NCBI RefSeq assembly: GCF_003114835.2
Contig: NZ_AP025028.1
Location: 3,686,001-3,750,000, forward strand
Direction of reading: 5' to 3'
DNA length: 64,000 bases
Source: Leptospira kobayashii
GTDB lineage: Bacteria > Spirochaetota > Leptospiria > Leptospirales > Leptospiraceae
Numbering within the stretch: the stretch's first letter is position 1; each line of letters starts with the position of its first letter. The position numbers were made by a program, and so were the translations under genes. The notes under the pieces were generated by a model, which worked only from the letters and a program-made list of their open reading frames with translations, searched no databases and was not told where the DNA came from. Shown here piece after piece: positions 20,201 to 28,477 of this stretch.

Positions 20201-20602
20201 TTGCAAACCCAAATTGCGTCCTTCGTCGGGAGAATAGATATGTGTAACTCCGTATTTGTGCAATAGATCGATCTCGGAAGGAAGAATCGTTCCTCCCCCA
20301 CCACCAAACACTTGTATATGAGAAGCTCCGTTCTGTTTCAGAAGATCGATCATGTATTGGAAAAATTCAACATGCCCGCCTTGGTAGCTGGTAATTGCGA
20401 TTCCTTGCACATCTTCCTGGATGGCACATTCCACAATTTCCTGAACACTTCGGTTGTGTCCCAAATGAATGACTTCCACCCCGCTTTGTTGCAATATCCT
20501 TCGCATGATATTGATGGAAGCATCGTGCCCGTCAAACAGGGATGCCGCCGTCACAAAACGTATTTTATTTTTTGGGGAATAAGGGGATAGTTCCATTGTC
20601 AT
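17228..20602 (-). CDS. icmF: fused isobutyryl-CoA mutase / G-protein chaperone IcmF
   Basis: 1124 aa. Domain order is that of IcmF: cobalamin-binding domain (about 13-150; DGHDAS with the axial His26, and GGGGTI), a MeaB-type GTPase (about 195-430; P-loop GTGGAGKSS at 206-214 and NKFD), and the large mutase domain (about 560-1124; [40 protein letters not shown]). IcmF rearranges branched acyl-CoA esters with adenosylcobalamin; the GTPase guards cofactor loading. In the segment [17 protein letters not shown] a Gln takes the place where methylmalonyl-CoA mutase has its carboxylate-binding Arg, which supports isobutyryl- or pivalyl-type substrates. Confidence 0.93.
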   Translation of the reverse strand: MTMELSPYSPKNKIRFVTAASLFDGHDASINIMRRILQQSGVEVIHLGHNRSVQEIVECAIQEDVQGIAITSYQGGHVEFFQYMIDLLKQNGASHIQVFGGGGGTILPSEIDLLHKYGVTHIYSPDEGRNLGLQGMINDVVKRSDFPTPLSFNGDLQSQVLNKNPLALAQAITQMEFALLQDSPSLSLKLDFPKSEKQIPVLGITGTGGAGKSSLTDELVRRFLTDFPEKTIAILSVDPSKRKTGGALLGDRIRMNSIFNKRVYMRSFATREANIALNRSVKGAIQILKSAGYDLIVVETAGIGQSDSEITEVSDVSLYVMTPEYGAATQLEKIDMIDFADLIAINKFDKRGALDALRDVKKQYQRSKQAFTQSIDEMPVYGTIASQFQDAGTDELYCNLIDYIISKNKLNWISQFRDNHSSNEYSVVLPPDRVRYLSEIKEEIGRNDAFVEKESSLARQAFQLKGTIDHFQKKGKDVSELNAEFQSVWNSMFAETRIHIENWQERLASFRAENYSYFVRGKEIKVANFTESLSHLKIPKIATPKFVDWGEIVRWSYQENFPGFFPYTAGVYPYKRAGEDPTRMFAGEGGPERTNQRFHYLSSGTPAKRLSTAFDSVTLYGEDPDLRPDIYGKIGNSGVNIATLDDAKKLYSGFDLCDPSTSVSMTINGPAPMLLAFFLNAAIDQSCEKHIRKEGLLEQTEKKIAEIYKSKGITKPTFTGNLPEGNDGLGLLLLGVTGDQVLPKDTYEKIKKDAQSQVRGTVQADILKEDQAQNTCIFSTEFALKMMGDIQDYFIKENVRNFYSVSISGYHIAEAGANPITQVAFTLANGFTYVEYYLSRGMNIDDFAPNLSFFFSNGIDPEYSVIGRVARRIWAKAMRYKYNANERSQMLKYHIQTSGRSLHSQEIDFNDIRTTLQALYAIYDNCNSLHTNAYDEAITTPTEDSVRRAVAIQLIINRELGLAKNENPLQGSFIIDELTDLVEAAILEEFHRITERGGVLGAMERMYQRNKIQEESLHYETLKHTGEYPIIGVNTFLSKNGSPTVIPGEVIRSTDEEKKKQISNLEFFHKRNEKDSAGAIHTLKKTSKEKGNVFGELLETVKVASLGQISQALYEVGGQYRRNM

Positions 20603-20694
20603 ACAAATACAAGGTTCTCATAGGAATTGAGAAGATTCAATGTTAAATTGAACCTTCTCTGCCATAGTTTTGGAACTATTCTTGTTAGGATTCT

Positions 20695-21516
20695 TTAATC
20701 GGATTCGGGATTGGCGATCAAAGAACGAACCCTTTGTTCCAAAATCTCCGTCAGTTCCTTTGCCGCTTTCTTTTCCGGGCCTTGTGGAAACTCGGAAGGC
20801 AAAATCGGTTTTCCGATATTGTAACGGATTTTGGTTTTGAAGGCTTTTCCGGATAAGAATGCTTCCGGTTTGGACATATTGGTCGCACCACTGATCCCGG
20901 AAGGAATGATGGGAACATTGGCACGAATGGCAATTTTTGCCGCCATTGCTTTGAAAGCACCGATCTCTCCGGTTTCCGAACGGGTACCTTCGGGATAGAT
21001 GGAAAGGATTTCTCCCTCTTTCATCAAATCCACCATGTAATTTTCCAATTTTTCATAGTACTGCATAGCAGCACGTTTGTCCATGGTTGTGGATTCTCCC
21101 GCAGCATCTCGGATGATGGGCATACTTCCCCAATTGATTAAATTGGCTTTAATGATCCCGCCGAGAGATTGCAAAGTTGCTTCCACCAATGGTTTGGTAA
21201 AACTAAGGGGGGGATAGGAAAACGGGGAATTCTTATGATTGAGATACTTTAAAATCTCGTCTTGAGGATGGTAAAGTTCGTATTTGCCTAAATAAACGAT
21301 CTTTCTTTCGGCATAAGCGCCCTGAACGGGAATGTCCAGATAATCCGTGTGATTGGATACGAAAAGGGCACCCCCGGTTTCCGGGATGAAGTGAGAACCG
21401 GTGACTTTCACATCGTAAATCAGTTCCAAAAGATTTCTTAAAATGGTTTTTGGGACTTCGCGGGGAATTACGAACAGACTCTCTAAAATATCGTTTTCTT
21501 TTTCGGTGGATTCCAT
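20695..21516 (-). CDS. PlsC-like 1-acylglycerol-3-phosphate acyltransferase
   Basis: 273 aa from the ATG at 21516; the frame is open to 21570 and the start is uncertain. The glycerolipid acyltransferase motifs are present: NHTDYLD (NHX4D catalytic motif), and SIYPEGTRSETG. It would transfer an acyl chain from acyl-ACP or acyl-CoA to lysophosphatidic acid or a related acceptor at the inner membrane. An insertion between the motifs (about 40 residues with PFSYPPLSFTKP) is longer than in E. coli PlsC. It lies upstream of icmF on the same strand and is divergent from a PAP2 gene, so the two flank a shared promoter. Confidence 0.82.
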   Translation of the reverse strand: MESTEKENDILESLFVIPREVPKTILRNLLELIYDVKVTGSHFIPETGGALFVSNHTDYLDIPVQGAYAERKIVYLGKYELYHPQDEILKYLNHKNSPFSYPPLSFTKPLVEATLQSLGGIIKANLINWGSMPIIRDAAGESTTMDKRAAMQYYEKLENYMVDLMKEGEILSIYPEGTRSETGEIGAFKAMAAKIAIRANVPIIPSGISGATNMSKPEAFLSGKAFKTKIRYNIGKPILPSEFPQGPEKKAAKELTEILEQRVRSLIANPESD

Positions 21517-21587
21517 AGAAACACCGATCATTACAAAATAAAACTTTATGAAATCAAGTTGGATTTTCATTCTAGATGGAAAATCCT

Positions 21588-22580
21588 ATGAATGATTCCT
21601 TTTTTTCCAACCAAGCGATCTGGTTTTCCCAGGCACCACTCGATTCACTCCATAGCTTGGACCCAAGTCTAGGTACGATCTTCCATTTCCTCTCCGTCAT
21701 TTGTCATTTTTTGGGGGGAACGGTTTTCTTTCTCGGGCTGATTTCCACTACCTTTGTATTTTTCAGCCCCAAACGTTCCCTGGAGCTTTCCTTCGCATTA
21801 TTGACTTCCGGGATCGTCATCGGCCTTGCCAAATTTTATTTCGAAAGCCCGCGGCCGTATCCTTACCCGGAAGCATTTGATGAAAAAGCATTCGGTTTTC
21901 CATCGGGGCATGCGTATTGTGCGGTTGTCGTATGGGGACTGTTAGCTTATCGAATTAAAAATCTGGGATTTAGGATTTTAGCATTAGCAGTCATAATACT
22001 CACTCCTTTTAGCAGAATGTATCTGAAAGTTCATTTTTTAGGAGATGTTACTTTCGGTTTTCTGATGGGATTGACCCATTTGTTTTTAATTATACTGATA
22101 TTAAGGGCTTTGGATAAAAAATCCCTTCCTCATTATTTTTTCAAAACGGAAAAATACAGAACTTTGGGACTTCTCGGAATCGTAATTACAATTTCTTTGC
22201 TTCTGCTGGATTCCCGTTACCATTCCAGTGAACATTACCATAGTTTGGCGGGAGCAGTTACCGCGTCGGGAGCTCTTGCGGGGTTTTGGATGGGTTTGCT
22301 TTTTTATCCCAGATTTTCCGAAGAGGAAAACTTTGATTGGGGGTTCCCTAAAAAGGACGGAAAGTCGGATTACCAATCCATATTTGTCCGGTTAGCTGTT
22401 CTTTTTTTGTTCTTAATTGTATTTTATATTTTACCATCGCTTGCCATTAAAAATACAATCTGGAAGGATGATTTGTTTTTGAAATATCTGCGTTATTTTT
22501 TAGTGAGTTTCGCTTTGGTTTTGGGATTTCCGGTTCTTTTGCAAAAAATCTCCCAAGGACGTTTTCTTTTCTCCAAGTAA
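21588..22580 (+). CDS. PAP2-family membrane phosphatase
   Basis: About 330 aa with at least eight hydrophobic helices. The three PAP2 motifs are visible: KFYFESPRP, the PSGHA motif and SRMYLKVHFLGDV. It dephosphorylates lipid phosphates such as undecaprenyl diphosphate or phosphatidate at the membrane. ATGs at 21576 and 21588 are both possible; the second has a GGA six bases upstream. The C-terminal part (after about 190) holds three extra helices not needed for catalysis. The flippase gene follows after two bases, suggesting joint use in polyprenol-linked glycan export. Confidence 0.83.
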   Translation: MNDSFFSNQAIWFSQAPLDSLHSLDPSLGTIFHFLSVICHFLGGTVFFLGLISTTFVFFSPKRSLELSFALLTSGIVIGLAKFYFESPRPYPYPEAFDEKAFGFPSGHAYCAVVVWGLLAYRIKNLGFRILALAVIILTPFSRMYLKVHFLGDVTFGFLMGLTHLFLIILILRALDKKSLPHYFFKTEKYRTLGLLGIVITISLLLLDSRYHSSEHYHSLAGAVTASGALAGFWMGLLFYPRFSEEENFDWGFPKKDGKSDYQSIFVRLAVLFLFLIVFYILPSLAIKNTIWKDDLFLKYLRYFLVSFALVLGFPVLLQKISQGRFLFSK

Positions 22581-22582
22581 GA

Positions 22583-23863
22583 ATGAAAAAATTCAAAAAT
22601 CTATTCTTACTGCTAAAATCGGAACTGAGACGGGAAGGAGTTTTAAAAAACTCTTTCTTTGTCAGCGCTTCGAAAGCACTTTCTTCCGTAGCAAATTTAG
22701 TATTTATGATCTATTCGGTCAATTTGCTAAGCAAAACGGAAAATGGCAAATTTCAATATTACTTAAGCTTATTGCCGGTAGTCCTTGCCATCGCTGAATT
22801 CGGTCTTCCTACAGCTTTGATTAAATACATTTCTCCTTTGGTGGAAAAAAAAGAAAATCCCGGTGCGGTTTTACGAGCTTCTCTTCGTATCAAATTTTAT
22901 TCCTTCCTGGCACTTGCACTATTGAGCCTCTTTGCCTTTGCCGTCACAAATGAAAACTATTTCGTGCTCATAATACTTTTGTTTGGTGGTCTGATCGTAT
23001 CCTTTATCTCTTATTTCGAAAGCCTATTCGTATCCTATCGAAAGTACAGCTCTCTCTCTCTTTGGAATCCACTTCCCAACTTGGTAAGGCTGAGCGTACT
23101 TTATTATTTGGCAGAAACCTCCATTCATCCTTTGACTTATCTGGATATACTCACTATATTTGCGGTATCTCCTTTGTTTGTGTTGTTTCTGTTTTTTTTC
23201 TTTTTCAGAAAAGAAGGGCACCTCTCTTGGTCCGCCCCCAAAGAAGAAGTGAAAGAAAAAGAAAGAAAATTGATGCTCTTCAATCTTTGGGCGTTTGCAG
23301 CATCCATCTTGGCGATTCTTTCCGATCGTCTGGAAGTATTTTTTCTCAACCAATTTCATCCTTCCGATATCGTAGCTGATTACGGAACCGCGTTGCAGTT
23401 GTTTAGCGGATTTATCATTATCCTCGCCACTTTCAATTCCATCATTTACCCGAAATTATCCAGGCTCGCAGATACGGCCGAATTCGCCGATTTTTTAAAG
23501 AAGGCAGTTGCACTGGGAGGACTGATTGCCATTTGTTTATTGCCCGGAATATTTTTGGCCGAGCCCATCTTGACATTGTTATTTGGTGCTAAGTATTCCA
23601 ATTCGATCTCAGTTTTTAAAATTTTATACCCTAACTTCCTATTACAATTGGTATTTGCCCCTTTGGGAATGGCGCTTTTCGCGTTGGGCCAACCTCGCAT
23701 GCTTGCGGGGCTCGCCTTACTTAGATTAGTATTCGGAGCTTTGTTCGATTTTTGGATCATTCCAGATTGGGGAGCAAATGGCGCAGCGGTCTCACTTTTT
23801 TTAGGACAGATCGTATCTTGGTTGATTCTCGTAGGTTATTTTTTGGCATATTTTAGACGATAG
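22583..23863 (+). CDS. Wzx/MATE-type oligosaccharide flippase
   Basis: 426 aa, about 12 hydrophobic segments spread over the length, beginning with SFFVSASKALSSVANLVFMIYS as the typical first helix of polysaccharide flippases. These proteins move undecaprenyl-linked glycans across the inner membrane. No glycosyltransferases are adjacent, but the preceding PAP2 phosphatase could recycle the carrier lipid. The gene is followed by the convergent repeat-containing intergenic region. Confidence 0.8.
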   Translation: MKKFKNLFLLLKSELRREGVLKNSFFVSASKALSSVANLVFMIYSVNLLSKTENGKFQYYLSLLPVVLAIAEFGLPTALIKYISPLVEKKENPGAVLRASLRIKFYSFLALALLSLFAFAVTNENYFVLIILLFGGLIVSFISYFESLFVSYRKYSSLSLWNPLPNLVRLSVLYYLAETSIHPLTYLDILTIFAVSPLFVLFLFFFFFRKEGHLSWSAPKEEVKEKERKLMLFNLWAFAASILAILSDRLEVFFLNQFHPSDIVADYGTALQLFSGFIIILATFNSIIYPKLSRLADTAEFADFLKKAVALGGLIAICLLPGIFLAEPILTLLFGAKYSNSISVFKILYPNFLLQLVFAPLGMALFALGQPRMLAGLALLRLVFGALFDFWIIPDWGANGAAVSLFLGQIVSWLILVGYFLAYFRR

Positions 23864-23904
23864 ACATTTACGGCAAAAGCGAAAGCAGCTCGCCAATGAA
23901 ATAT

Positions 23905-24047
23905 AAGTATACTATCCCCGCCCTATCGACATTGGGTGGGGTTAACCACCCGCCACCCAATGCGTTCCTTCTACCACGCCACCTTACTTTGATAAAGTGA
24001 AATTTTCGATTTTGATTTTTTTATGAAAATAAGTTCGCCTTTTTGCC
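23905..24047 (+). repeat. 143-bp dispersed structured repeat, copy A
   Basis: Aligns without gaps to 59691-59833. The first 96 bases differ at about 12 positions and the last 17 are identical, while about 20 bases in the middle have diverged. The core holds ATTGGGTGG at 23931-23939 and CCACCCAAT at 23953-23961, a 9-bp inverted repeat enclosing GGTTAACC. There is no open reading frame shared by the copies. It lies between the 3' ends of the flippase gene and a minus-strand gene. Confidence 0.85.
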
Positions 24048-24103
24048 AGGTGGGCGCTTCGGATGGGACTTAATCTGTGGTACCTACCACAGCACGACCG
24101 CGC

Positions 24104-24133
24104 TTTCCGCTTCGATCGCTAGCGCGGGCAATG
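24104..24133 (+). repeat. 30-bp secondary repeat module, copy A
   Basis: Matches 59630-59659 at 26 of 30 positions in the same orientation. Here it follows the 143-bp repeat; in the other region it precedes it. The left end overlaps the 7-bp stem CCGCGCT/AGCGCGG. It ends two bases before the stop codon of the convergent gene at 24135. Confidence 0.65.
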
Positions 24134-24134
24134 G

Positions 24135-24770
24135 TCACAAATTTTCGGGAATGACTTTTTCGTGTAGTTCCGTATAAATTTTTTCCAATCTTTCCCATTC
24201 ATTGGAACTTTTATTTAAACCGTATAACTTTAAATAGGCGTCTTTGGCGGATAATCCAGCAGATAGGTATTCTTTGTAAAGAACCAATGCTATTTTAAAT
24301 TGAAGATTGAAATTGAAAACATCGAAAACGCGATCGATTTTAGCTCCCGCCTTTTTCTCCAAGTTTGCCACTTGAAATTCAGGCAGGCCCAGGATTCCAT
24401 ATCCCGGTTTGGAGTCGGAACGAAGATCTGATCTGGTCTTTGCCCAAACATATAGAAAAAGATCGCTGTCAGGAATATGGCCGCCTAACTTAGTTCCGTC
24501 CGGCAATTGTAGCCTTTGTCCCGAGCGAACCACCGCATGAGTGAATTCTTTTTTCTCCCGAAGACTCAAGTTTGAATTTTTTTCTTCTTCCGTTAAAAAA
24601 TAAAGAACCCTTTCTTTTTTACTTAAGCTTTCTTTGGGAAAAAAGTGACTCAGATCTCTTGAAAAACGAGTATTCGCCTCTCTACCTGCTAAGAAAACCA
24701 GTAGAAAAGGAAAAATGAAAAGTCCCCAGTATTTGTATTTTAAGATTCGTTTCACTTTCCCTATAATCAT
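24135..24770 (-). CDS. hypothetical protein with N-terminal membrane anchor, 211 aa
   Basis: Not recognised. Basic N-terminus followed by one hydrophobic helix (about 14-29, GLFIFPFLLVFLAG) and a soluble, charged remainder, so it is likely anchored or exported. The ATG at 24770 has only a distant purine stretch; a GTG at 24755 is an alternative. The 5' end overlaps the 5' end of the divergent gene at 24715 by 56 bp, an unusual arrangement that means each coding start contains the other gene's promoter or leader. Confidence 0.6.
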   Translation of the reverse strand: MIIGKVKRILKYKYWGLFIFPFLLVFLAGREANTRFSRDLSHFFPKESLSKKERVLYFLTEEEKNSNLSLREKKEFTHAVVRSGQRLQLPDGTKLGGHIPDSDLFLYVWAKTRSDLRSDSKPGYGILGLPEFQVANLEKKAGAKIDRVFDVFNFNLQFKIALVLYKEYLSAGLSAKDAYLKLYGLNKSSNEWERLEKIYTELHEKVIPENL

Positions 24771-26154
24771 CGGCGCAAGTTTACTTCTTCTATTTTCTTT
24801 TTCTACGGAACTACTTTCCGAATCCTATTCCGGTTACCTATGGGACGATTATAAAGCGCAAACCGACTGGGGGCGGGTCAAAGTCAGATCCATTACCCGG
24901 CTCGAAGAATCAAAGCCGGAGCGGGAAGAAGGTTTTGGTTTTTATCATAAGATTTTCGGAGCCGGGGTTTTTCGTTCTCAAAAAGGAGGAGAAAACAAAG
25001 ACGAAGCCGGCAAATACATAGGTGCCGTCACAGGCAATCCTCAATTCGGGTTTTATTATCAATCAGGAAGCAGCTTCCTGTCGATGACCTTGGCACCAAG
25101 GGTGATCGCATCAGAATCCAAACTCATCGAAGAAAAAAGGAATTCGGTTTGGGACGCGGAAGGCATCGTTTCAATGGGAACAACCGTACAAAATGTTCGG
25201 GTCAACTTGGAAGGAGGAAGAGGCTGGCAAAGATTGGATGGATTCGGATTTTTATTCAATGGAATGGCAAATTACGGCCAAATCCAACTGGCGAAAAATG
25301 AAATCATTTCCCTATCCTTAATCTCCCTTAGAATGAAACCTGAGGAAGAATCTTTTAACCCGAAAGCATGGAATTATCAAAGAAAAGAAATTTGGGGAGG
25401 AGCAATTCGATCCAATGACTTGTTATTTTGGGAAAATTTGCAATTCTTCGGTTATGTATACAAGGAACCGAAACTGGTAACCTCGGACAATCAGCTCACA
25501 CCCAATTCCACATTCGGTGCTTTTCTTTATACCGGCTTTGAATTTCGGTCTAAAAATTTCTGGGAAAACACTTCCGTAGATTTATCGGTCATTCGCCTAA
25601 CAGGAAATAGGAAATTCAAATCCTATCCCTGGGAAGAATCGAAACAATCGACCAATTCCATTTTGGCTTATGCATCCGTGCATGGAGAACTCCAAAATAT
25701 CCTACTGTCTTTGTCGGGACTTTATACAAAAAAGGATAAAAAGGAAAGATCAGATTCGGAAAGCAACGGTTATGCGGCACCTCTTGCTGAACCGAGAGTT
25801 ATGGGCGGGTATTCTTCTTTTTTACTTTATGAGTCGGTGTCTCTTACCAACGATCGGGTGTTTTACGATATTCTGGATAAAAAAACACCGGGATTCGAAA
25901 ACAAGGGCATCCGAATGATAGGAATCCAATCAGGTTATCAATTTTATTCTTTCTTACGAGGAGACATTTTCATCAATCGGTCTTATTCCGAGATGGGAAA
26001 GGGAACGGAAATCATTCTAAAAACAACGTCACACTTGGAACAATGGGTCAACGGATTTATATCCGCTTCGGTGGCTTATGCAAAGGTGGAACAAAACGGA
26101 GAAAACAACAGGGAATTTTTTAGAATCTACCTATCTTCCGGTTTTCAATTTTAA
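24715..26154 (+). CDS. putative outer-membrane beta-barrel protein
   Basis: 479 aa. The ATG follows AAGGAA at five bases. Signal peptide with hydrophobic core at about 15-33. The mature part is rich in aromatic residues and short amphipathic strands and ends in YLSSGFQF, a C-terminal Phe as expected of outer-membrane barrels. I cannot name a family; it may be a porin-like or substrate-specific barrel restricted to spirochaetes. Its end overlaps the convergent regulator gene by 4 bp and its start overlaps a divergent gene. Confidence 0.68.
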   Translation: MKSPQYLYFKIRFTFPIIIGASLLLLFSFSTELLSESYSGYLWDDYKAQTDWGRVKVRSITRLEESKPEREEGFGFYHKIFGAGVFRSQKGGENKDEAGKYIGAVTGNPQFGFYYQSGSSFLSMTLAPRVIASESKLIEEKRNSVWDAEGIVSMGTTVQNVRVNLEGGRGWQRLDGFGFLFNGMANYGQIQLAKNEIISLSLISLRMKPEEESFNPKAWNYQRKEIWGGAIRSNDLLFWENLQFFGYVYKEPKLVTSDNQLTPNSTFGAFLYTGFEFRSKNFWENTSVDLSVIRLTGNRKFKSYPWEESKQSTNSILAYASVHGELQNILLSLSGLYTKKDKKERSDSESNGYAAPLAEPRVMGGYSSFLLYESVSLTNDRVFYDILDKKTPGFENKGIRMIGIQSGYQFYSFLRGDIFINRSYSEMGKGTEIILKTTSHLEQWVNGFISASVAYAKVEQNGENNREFFRIYLSSGFQF

Positions 26155-27038
26155 TAAGTCCATCCTTTGAAAACCCGAACTATATTTCCTTTTTCGTTAT
26201 AATGGATCTCATCAATATTCATCTTAGTCAAAAAGATTCCCCGACCACTCAGTAAATTGGCTCCCGGATTTTGGATCGGATCAGGCACTTCAGCTAAAAC
26301 AAACCCGTCTCCTTGGTCTTCAATCGTGACAGTCACTCCTTTTTCCGTCACCTTTGTAGAAACGGTTATCAATTTTCCATAATTGCAATTGGCACAACGT
26401 TCTTCCACAAATTGAAAATAATCCTTTCCCGATTCCAGAAAAGTCTGTTTTTCCTTATAGGTAATACCGGCTGCTCCGTGTTCGATGGCATTGGAAAGTA
26501 GCTCGTAAAAAACGACTTTCAAGGAAAGCAAATCGTCTTCCTGAATGTTGGGATTGGCAACTACTTGTTGCACAAGAAGTGCCACATATTTGTTTATATT
26601 TTTAATTTTAGGCAAAAGGGAAATTTTGTATTCCCCTTCATTGAACATGGCGTCTCCCGATTTGTAGAGAGCGATCGTATCTAAATCCGCATTTTCAAAT
26701 TTTTTGATTCGAAGACGAAGGGACTCCATCTTGAAAGGTTTGAGAAAAAAATCAACAGCACCCAAACGAAATACATCGATCGCAATTTGAATATCACTGT
26801 CCCCTGTGATTACCACAAATGGGGTATAGATTTCCTTTGCTCTTAACTTTTCTATAAACTGAATACCGTTTAACTTCGGCAAGCTGATATCGGAAATGAT
26901 TAAATCAAAATGGGAACCTAGCGCTATATTGAGTGCCTCTTCCCCGTTGGAAGCAAGCCACACTTCATAATCGCTTTTAAAATATTCGGAAAAAAGATCT
27001 CGAATGTTTTCTTCGTCATCTACAAAAAGGATCTTCAT
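26151..27038 (-). CDS. response regulator with C-terminal HATPase (RsbW/SpoIIAB-like) domain
   Basis: 295 aa. Residues 1-120 form a receiver domain with FVDDEEN, the phospho-acceptor Asp in IISDISLP, VITGDSD and the Lys in FLKPFKM. Residues about 160-290 form an HATPase of the anti-sigma kinase type: LSNAIEHGAAGI (N box), EDQGDGF and LSGRGIFL (G boxes). An insertion carries CANCNYG, a CxxC pair. A receiver controlling a serine-kinase-like domain fits partner-switching signalling, so SpoIIE-type phosphatases such as the one at 54114 are candidate partners (inference). No DNA-binding domain. Confidence 0.84.
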   Translation of the reverse strand: MKILFVDDEENIRDLFSEYFKSDYEVWLASNGEEALNIALGSHFDLIISDISLPKLNGIQFIEKLRAKEIYTPFVVITGDSDIQIAIDVFRLGAVDFFLKPFKMESLRLRIKKFENADLDTIALYKSGDAMFNEGEYKISLLPKIKNINKYVALLVQQVVANPNIQEDDLLSLKVVFYELLSNAIEHGAAGITYKEKQTFLESGKDYFQFVEERCANCNYGKLITVSTKVTEKGVTVTIEDQGDGFVLAEVPDPIQNPGANLLSGRGIFLTKMNIDEIHYNEKGNIVRVFKGWTY

Positions 27039-27112
27039 TTTCGGTTCTTAACTGGCTCTCTATTGGATGCCCATTTTTGTAATTATGCAAAAATTATTTT
27101 TATGTGATCCGA

Positions 27113-28477
27113 TTATTCTTCTAAATTTTGAACTTTTCCGATCTTGTAGGTTGATTGCAATTCCGATTGAAGCGTCTGGATATCTTTTCTTGTGAAAACG
27201 GCTATTTTACCGCCGGAAAATTCAAAGGCAAAATAACCGGTGTCATCTTTATCAAGTTTCGCCTTCAATTGATTGAGTGAAGTCACTCTTGTCCCGTTCA
27301 CCGTTTCTAAAATCAAATCTTGGAAATCCTGATAGCCTACATTTCCCTCTAACGGAAATACCCTGCTTAAAATCACGATCCTTTCCCGTAGAGGATGCGT
27401 TTTCTTCTGGTAAAAGTCGATTAAGTATAAAAGTTTTTTCTCGGATTTCACCCTGTATTCATTACCAAACTCTTTCAAATAAGAACCGGTTAACTCGGTA
27501 AAGAAAAAACCTCCCACGATCAAGTAGGTAGGCTTACGATCCGGTGCTTGTTCGGGAATGAGAAATCCGTCCGTTTTGAAAGGGGCGAGCTTATAAGAAA
27601 TGGTTTGTTTGGAATGATTTCGATACAGAGTTAAATCCACAGAGGAACCTGTCTTTTTCAAGTTCCCTTGAGAATCCCTTAGAATCAAATCCATCACACG
27701 ATCGTAACGATCCCAATCATTCAAAGAGCTTAAGGAATTTCCGCCGATCGACAAAACCAAGTCTCCGGGGAACAGACTGTAAGCCGGGCCTACTCCGGGA
27801 AAAGATTCGGAAACCAGTACTCCTCGTCCGATATCTCTTGCGTAATATTCTTTTTCGGAAGGAGTGAGATGTACATCAAAGATCCATCCGGGATGAGGAA
27901 AGGAACGGATTGCGCCCGTTTCATTTAAAAAATACCTTACGTATTCCGTAGGAATCAAAAAATCAAGATAAGTGATACCACATAACGTAGATTTGCTGAA
28001 AGAAAAATTGGGATCTTCTCCTTCTTTTTTCTCCAGCAAATAGGTTTTGATCGGTGTTTTGGAAAAAGGAAGTTGAACATATCTGGACTTTCCGGTAGGG
28101 CAAAGTTTTTTTATCGACTTTTCCTCCAAGGAGACCGCTTTAACTAATTTTTCTCCCTCAAACGCCTGTAAGAGGGTAAAACCCGTTTCCGGATCGTAAG
28201 CTTCCACTTTCAACTTAGGAGTGGAAAAATCGAGTGAGTCAAATTCCGCAAACAAAGGTTTTTGTTGGGAAAGGGTTACTGTAAAAAACAAACCCTTTCC
28301 TACATGAATCGCTTTTCCTCTTTTGGAAAACGGCTCTCCTACAATCCAGGGATTTTGGTGGCTGATCTTCTGAAACACAACCTGCACATCAATCGAATTG
28401 GCGTCTTCAATATTGCCTGCAGTGAGTGCAAAAACACTTGCGATATATAATATGAATATCAGGAACTTATTCTTCAT
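27113..28477 (-). CDS. HtrA-like pseudoprotease with PDZ domains
   Basis: 454 aa from the ATG at 28477 with a signal peptide. The N-terminal domain lines up with the HtrA protease encoded just upstream (GKAIHVGKGLFFTV with GSGLVISKNTILTN; EAYDPETGFTLLQA with GYDCDLALLEV; DFLIPTEYVRYFL with YLIPNDIIQHFL) but lacks the catalytic His and the GNSGG serine. A PDZ domain follows (about 215-310), and the C-terminal portion resembles the second PDZ of Deg9-like proteins. It overlaps the protease gene by 11 bp. A regulatory or substrate-binding partner is the natural inference. Confidence 0.75.
   Translation of the reverse strand: MKNKFLIFILYIASVFALTAGNIEDANSIDVQVVFQKISHQNPWIVGEPFSKRGKAIHVGKGLFFTVTLSQQKPLFAEFDSLDFSTPKLKVEAYDPETGFTLLQAFEGEKLVKAVSLEEKSIKKLCPTGKSRYVQLPFSKTPIKTYLLEKKEGEDPNFSFSKSTLCGITYLDFLIPTEYVRYFLNETGAIRSFPHPGWIFDVHLTPSEKEYYARDIGRGVLVSESFPGVGPAYSLFPGDLVLSIGGNSLSSLNDWDRYDRVMDLILRDSQGNLKKTGSSVDLTLYRNHSKQTISYKLAPFKTDGFLIPEQAPDRKPTYLIVGGFFFTELTGSYLKEFGNEYRVKSEKKLLYLIDFYQKKTHPLRERIVILSRVFPLEGNVGYQDFQDLILETVNGTRVTSLNQLKAKLDKDDTGYFAFEFSGGKIAVFTRKDIQTLQSELQSTYKIGKVQNLEE

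Larger units (their letters stand above)
23864..24134. other. 271-bp convergent intergenic region with repeats and hairpins
   Basis: No gene of any useful length is present. It contains a 143-bp repeat shared with 59691-59833, a perfect 8-bp hairpin CTGTGGTA/TACCACAG at 24075-24092, a 7-bp stem CCGCGCT/AGCGCGG at 24098-24127, and a 30-bp module also shared with the second region. Both flanking genes point into it. Confidence 0.8.

Noticed and set aside
27073..27094. ATTTTTG/CAAAAAT dyad before the REC-HATPase gene
   Set aside because: AT-only character makes it weak; could be promoter composition and lacks a T tract to be a terminator.
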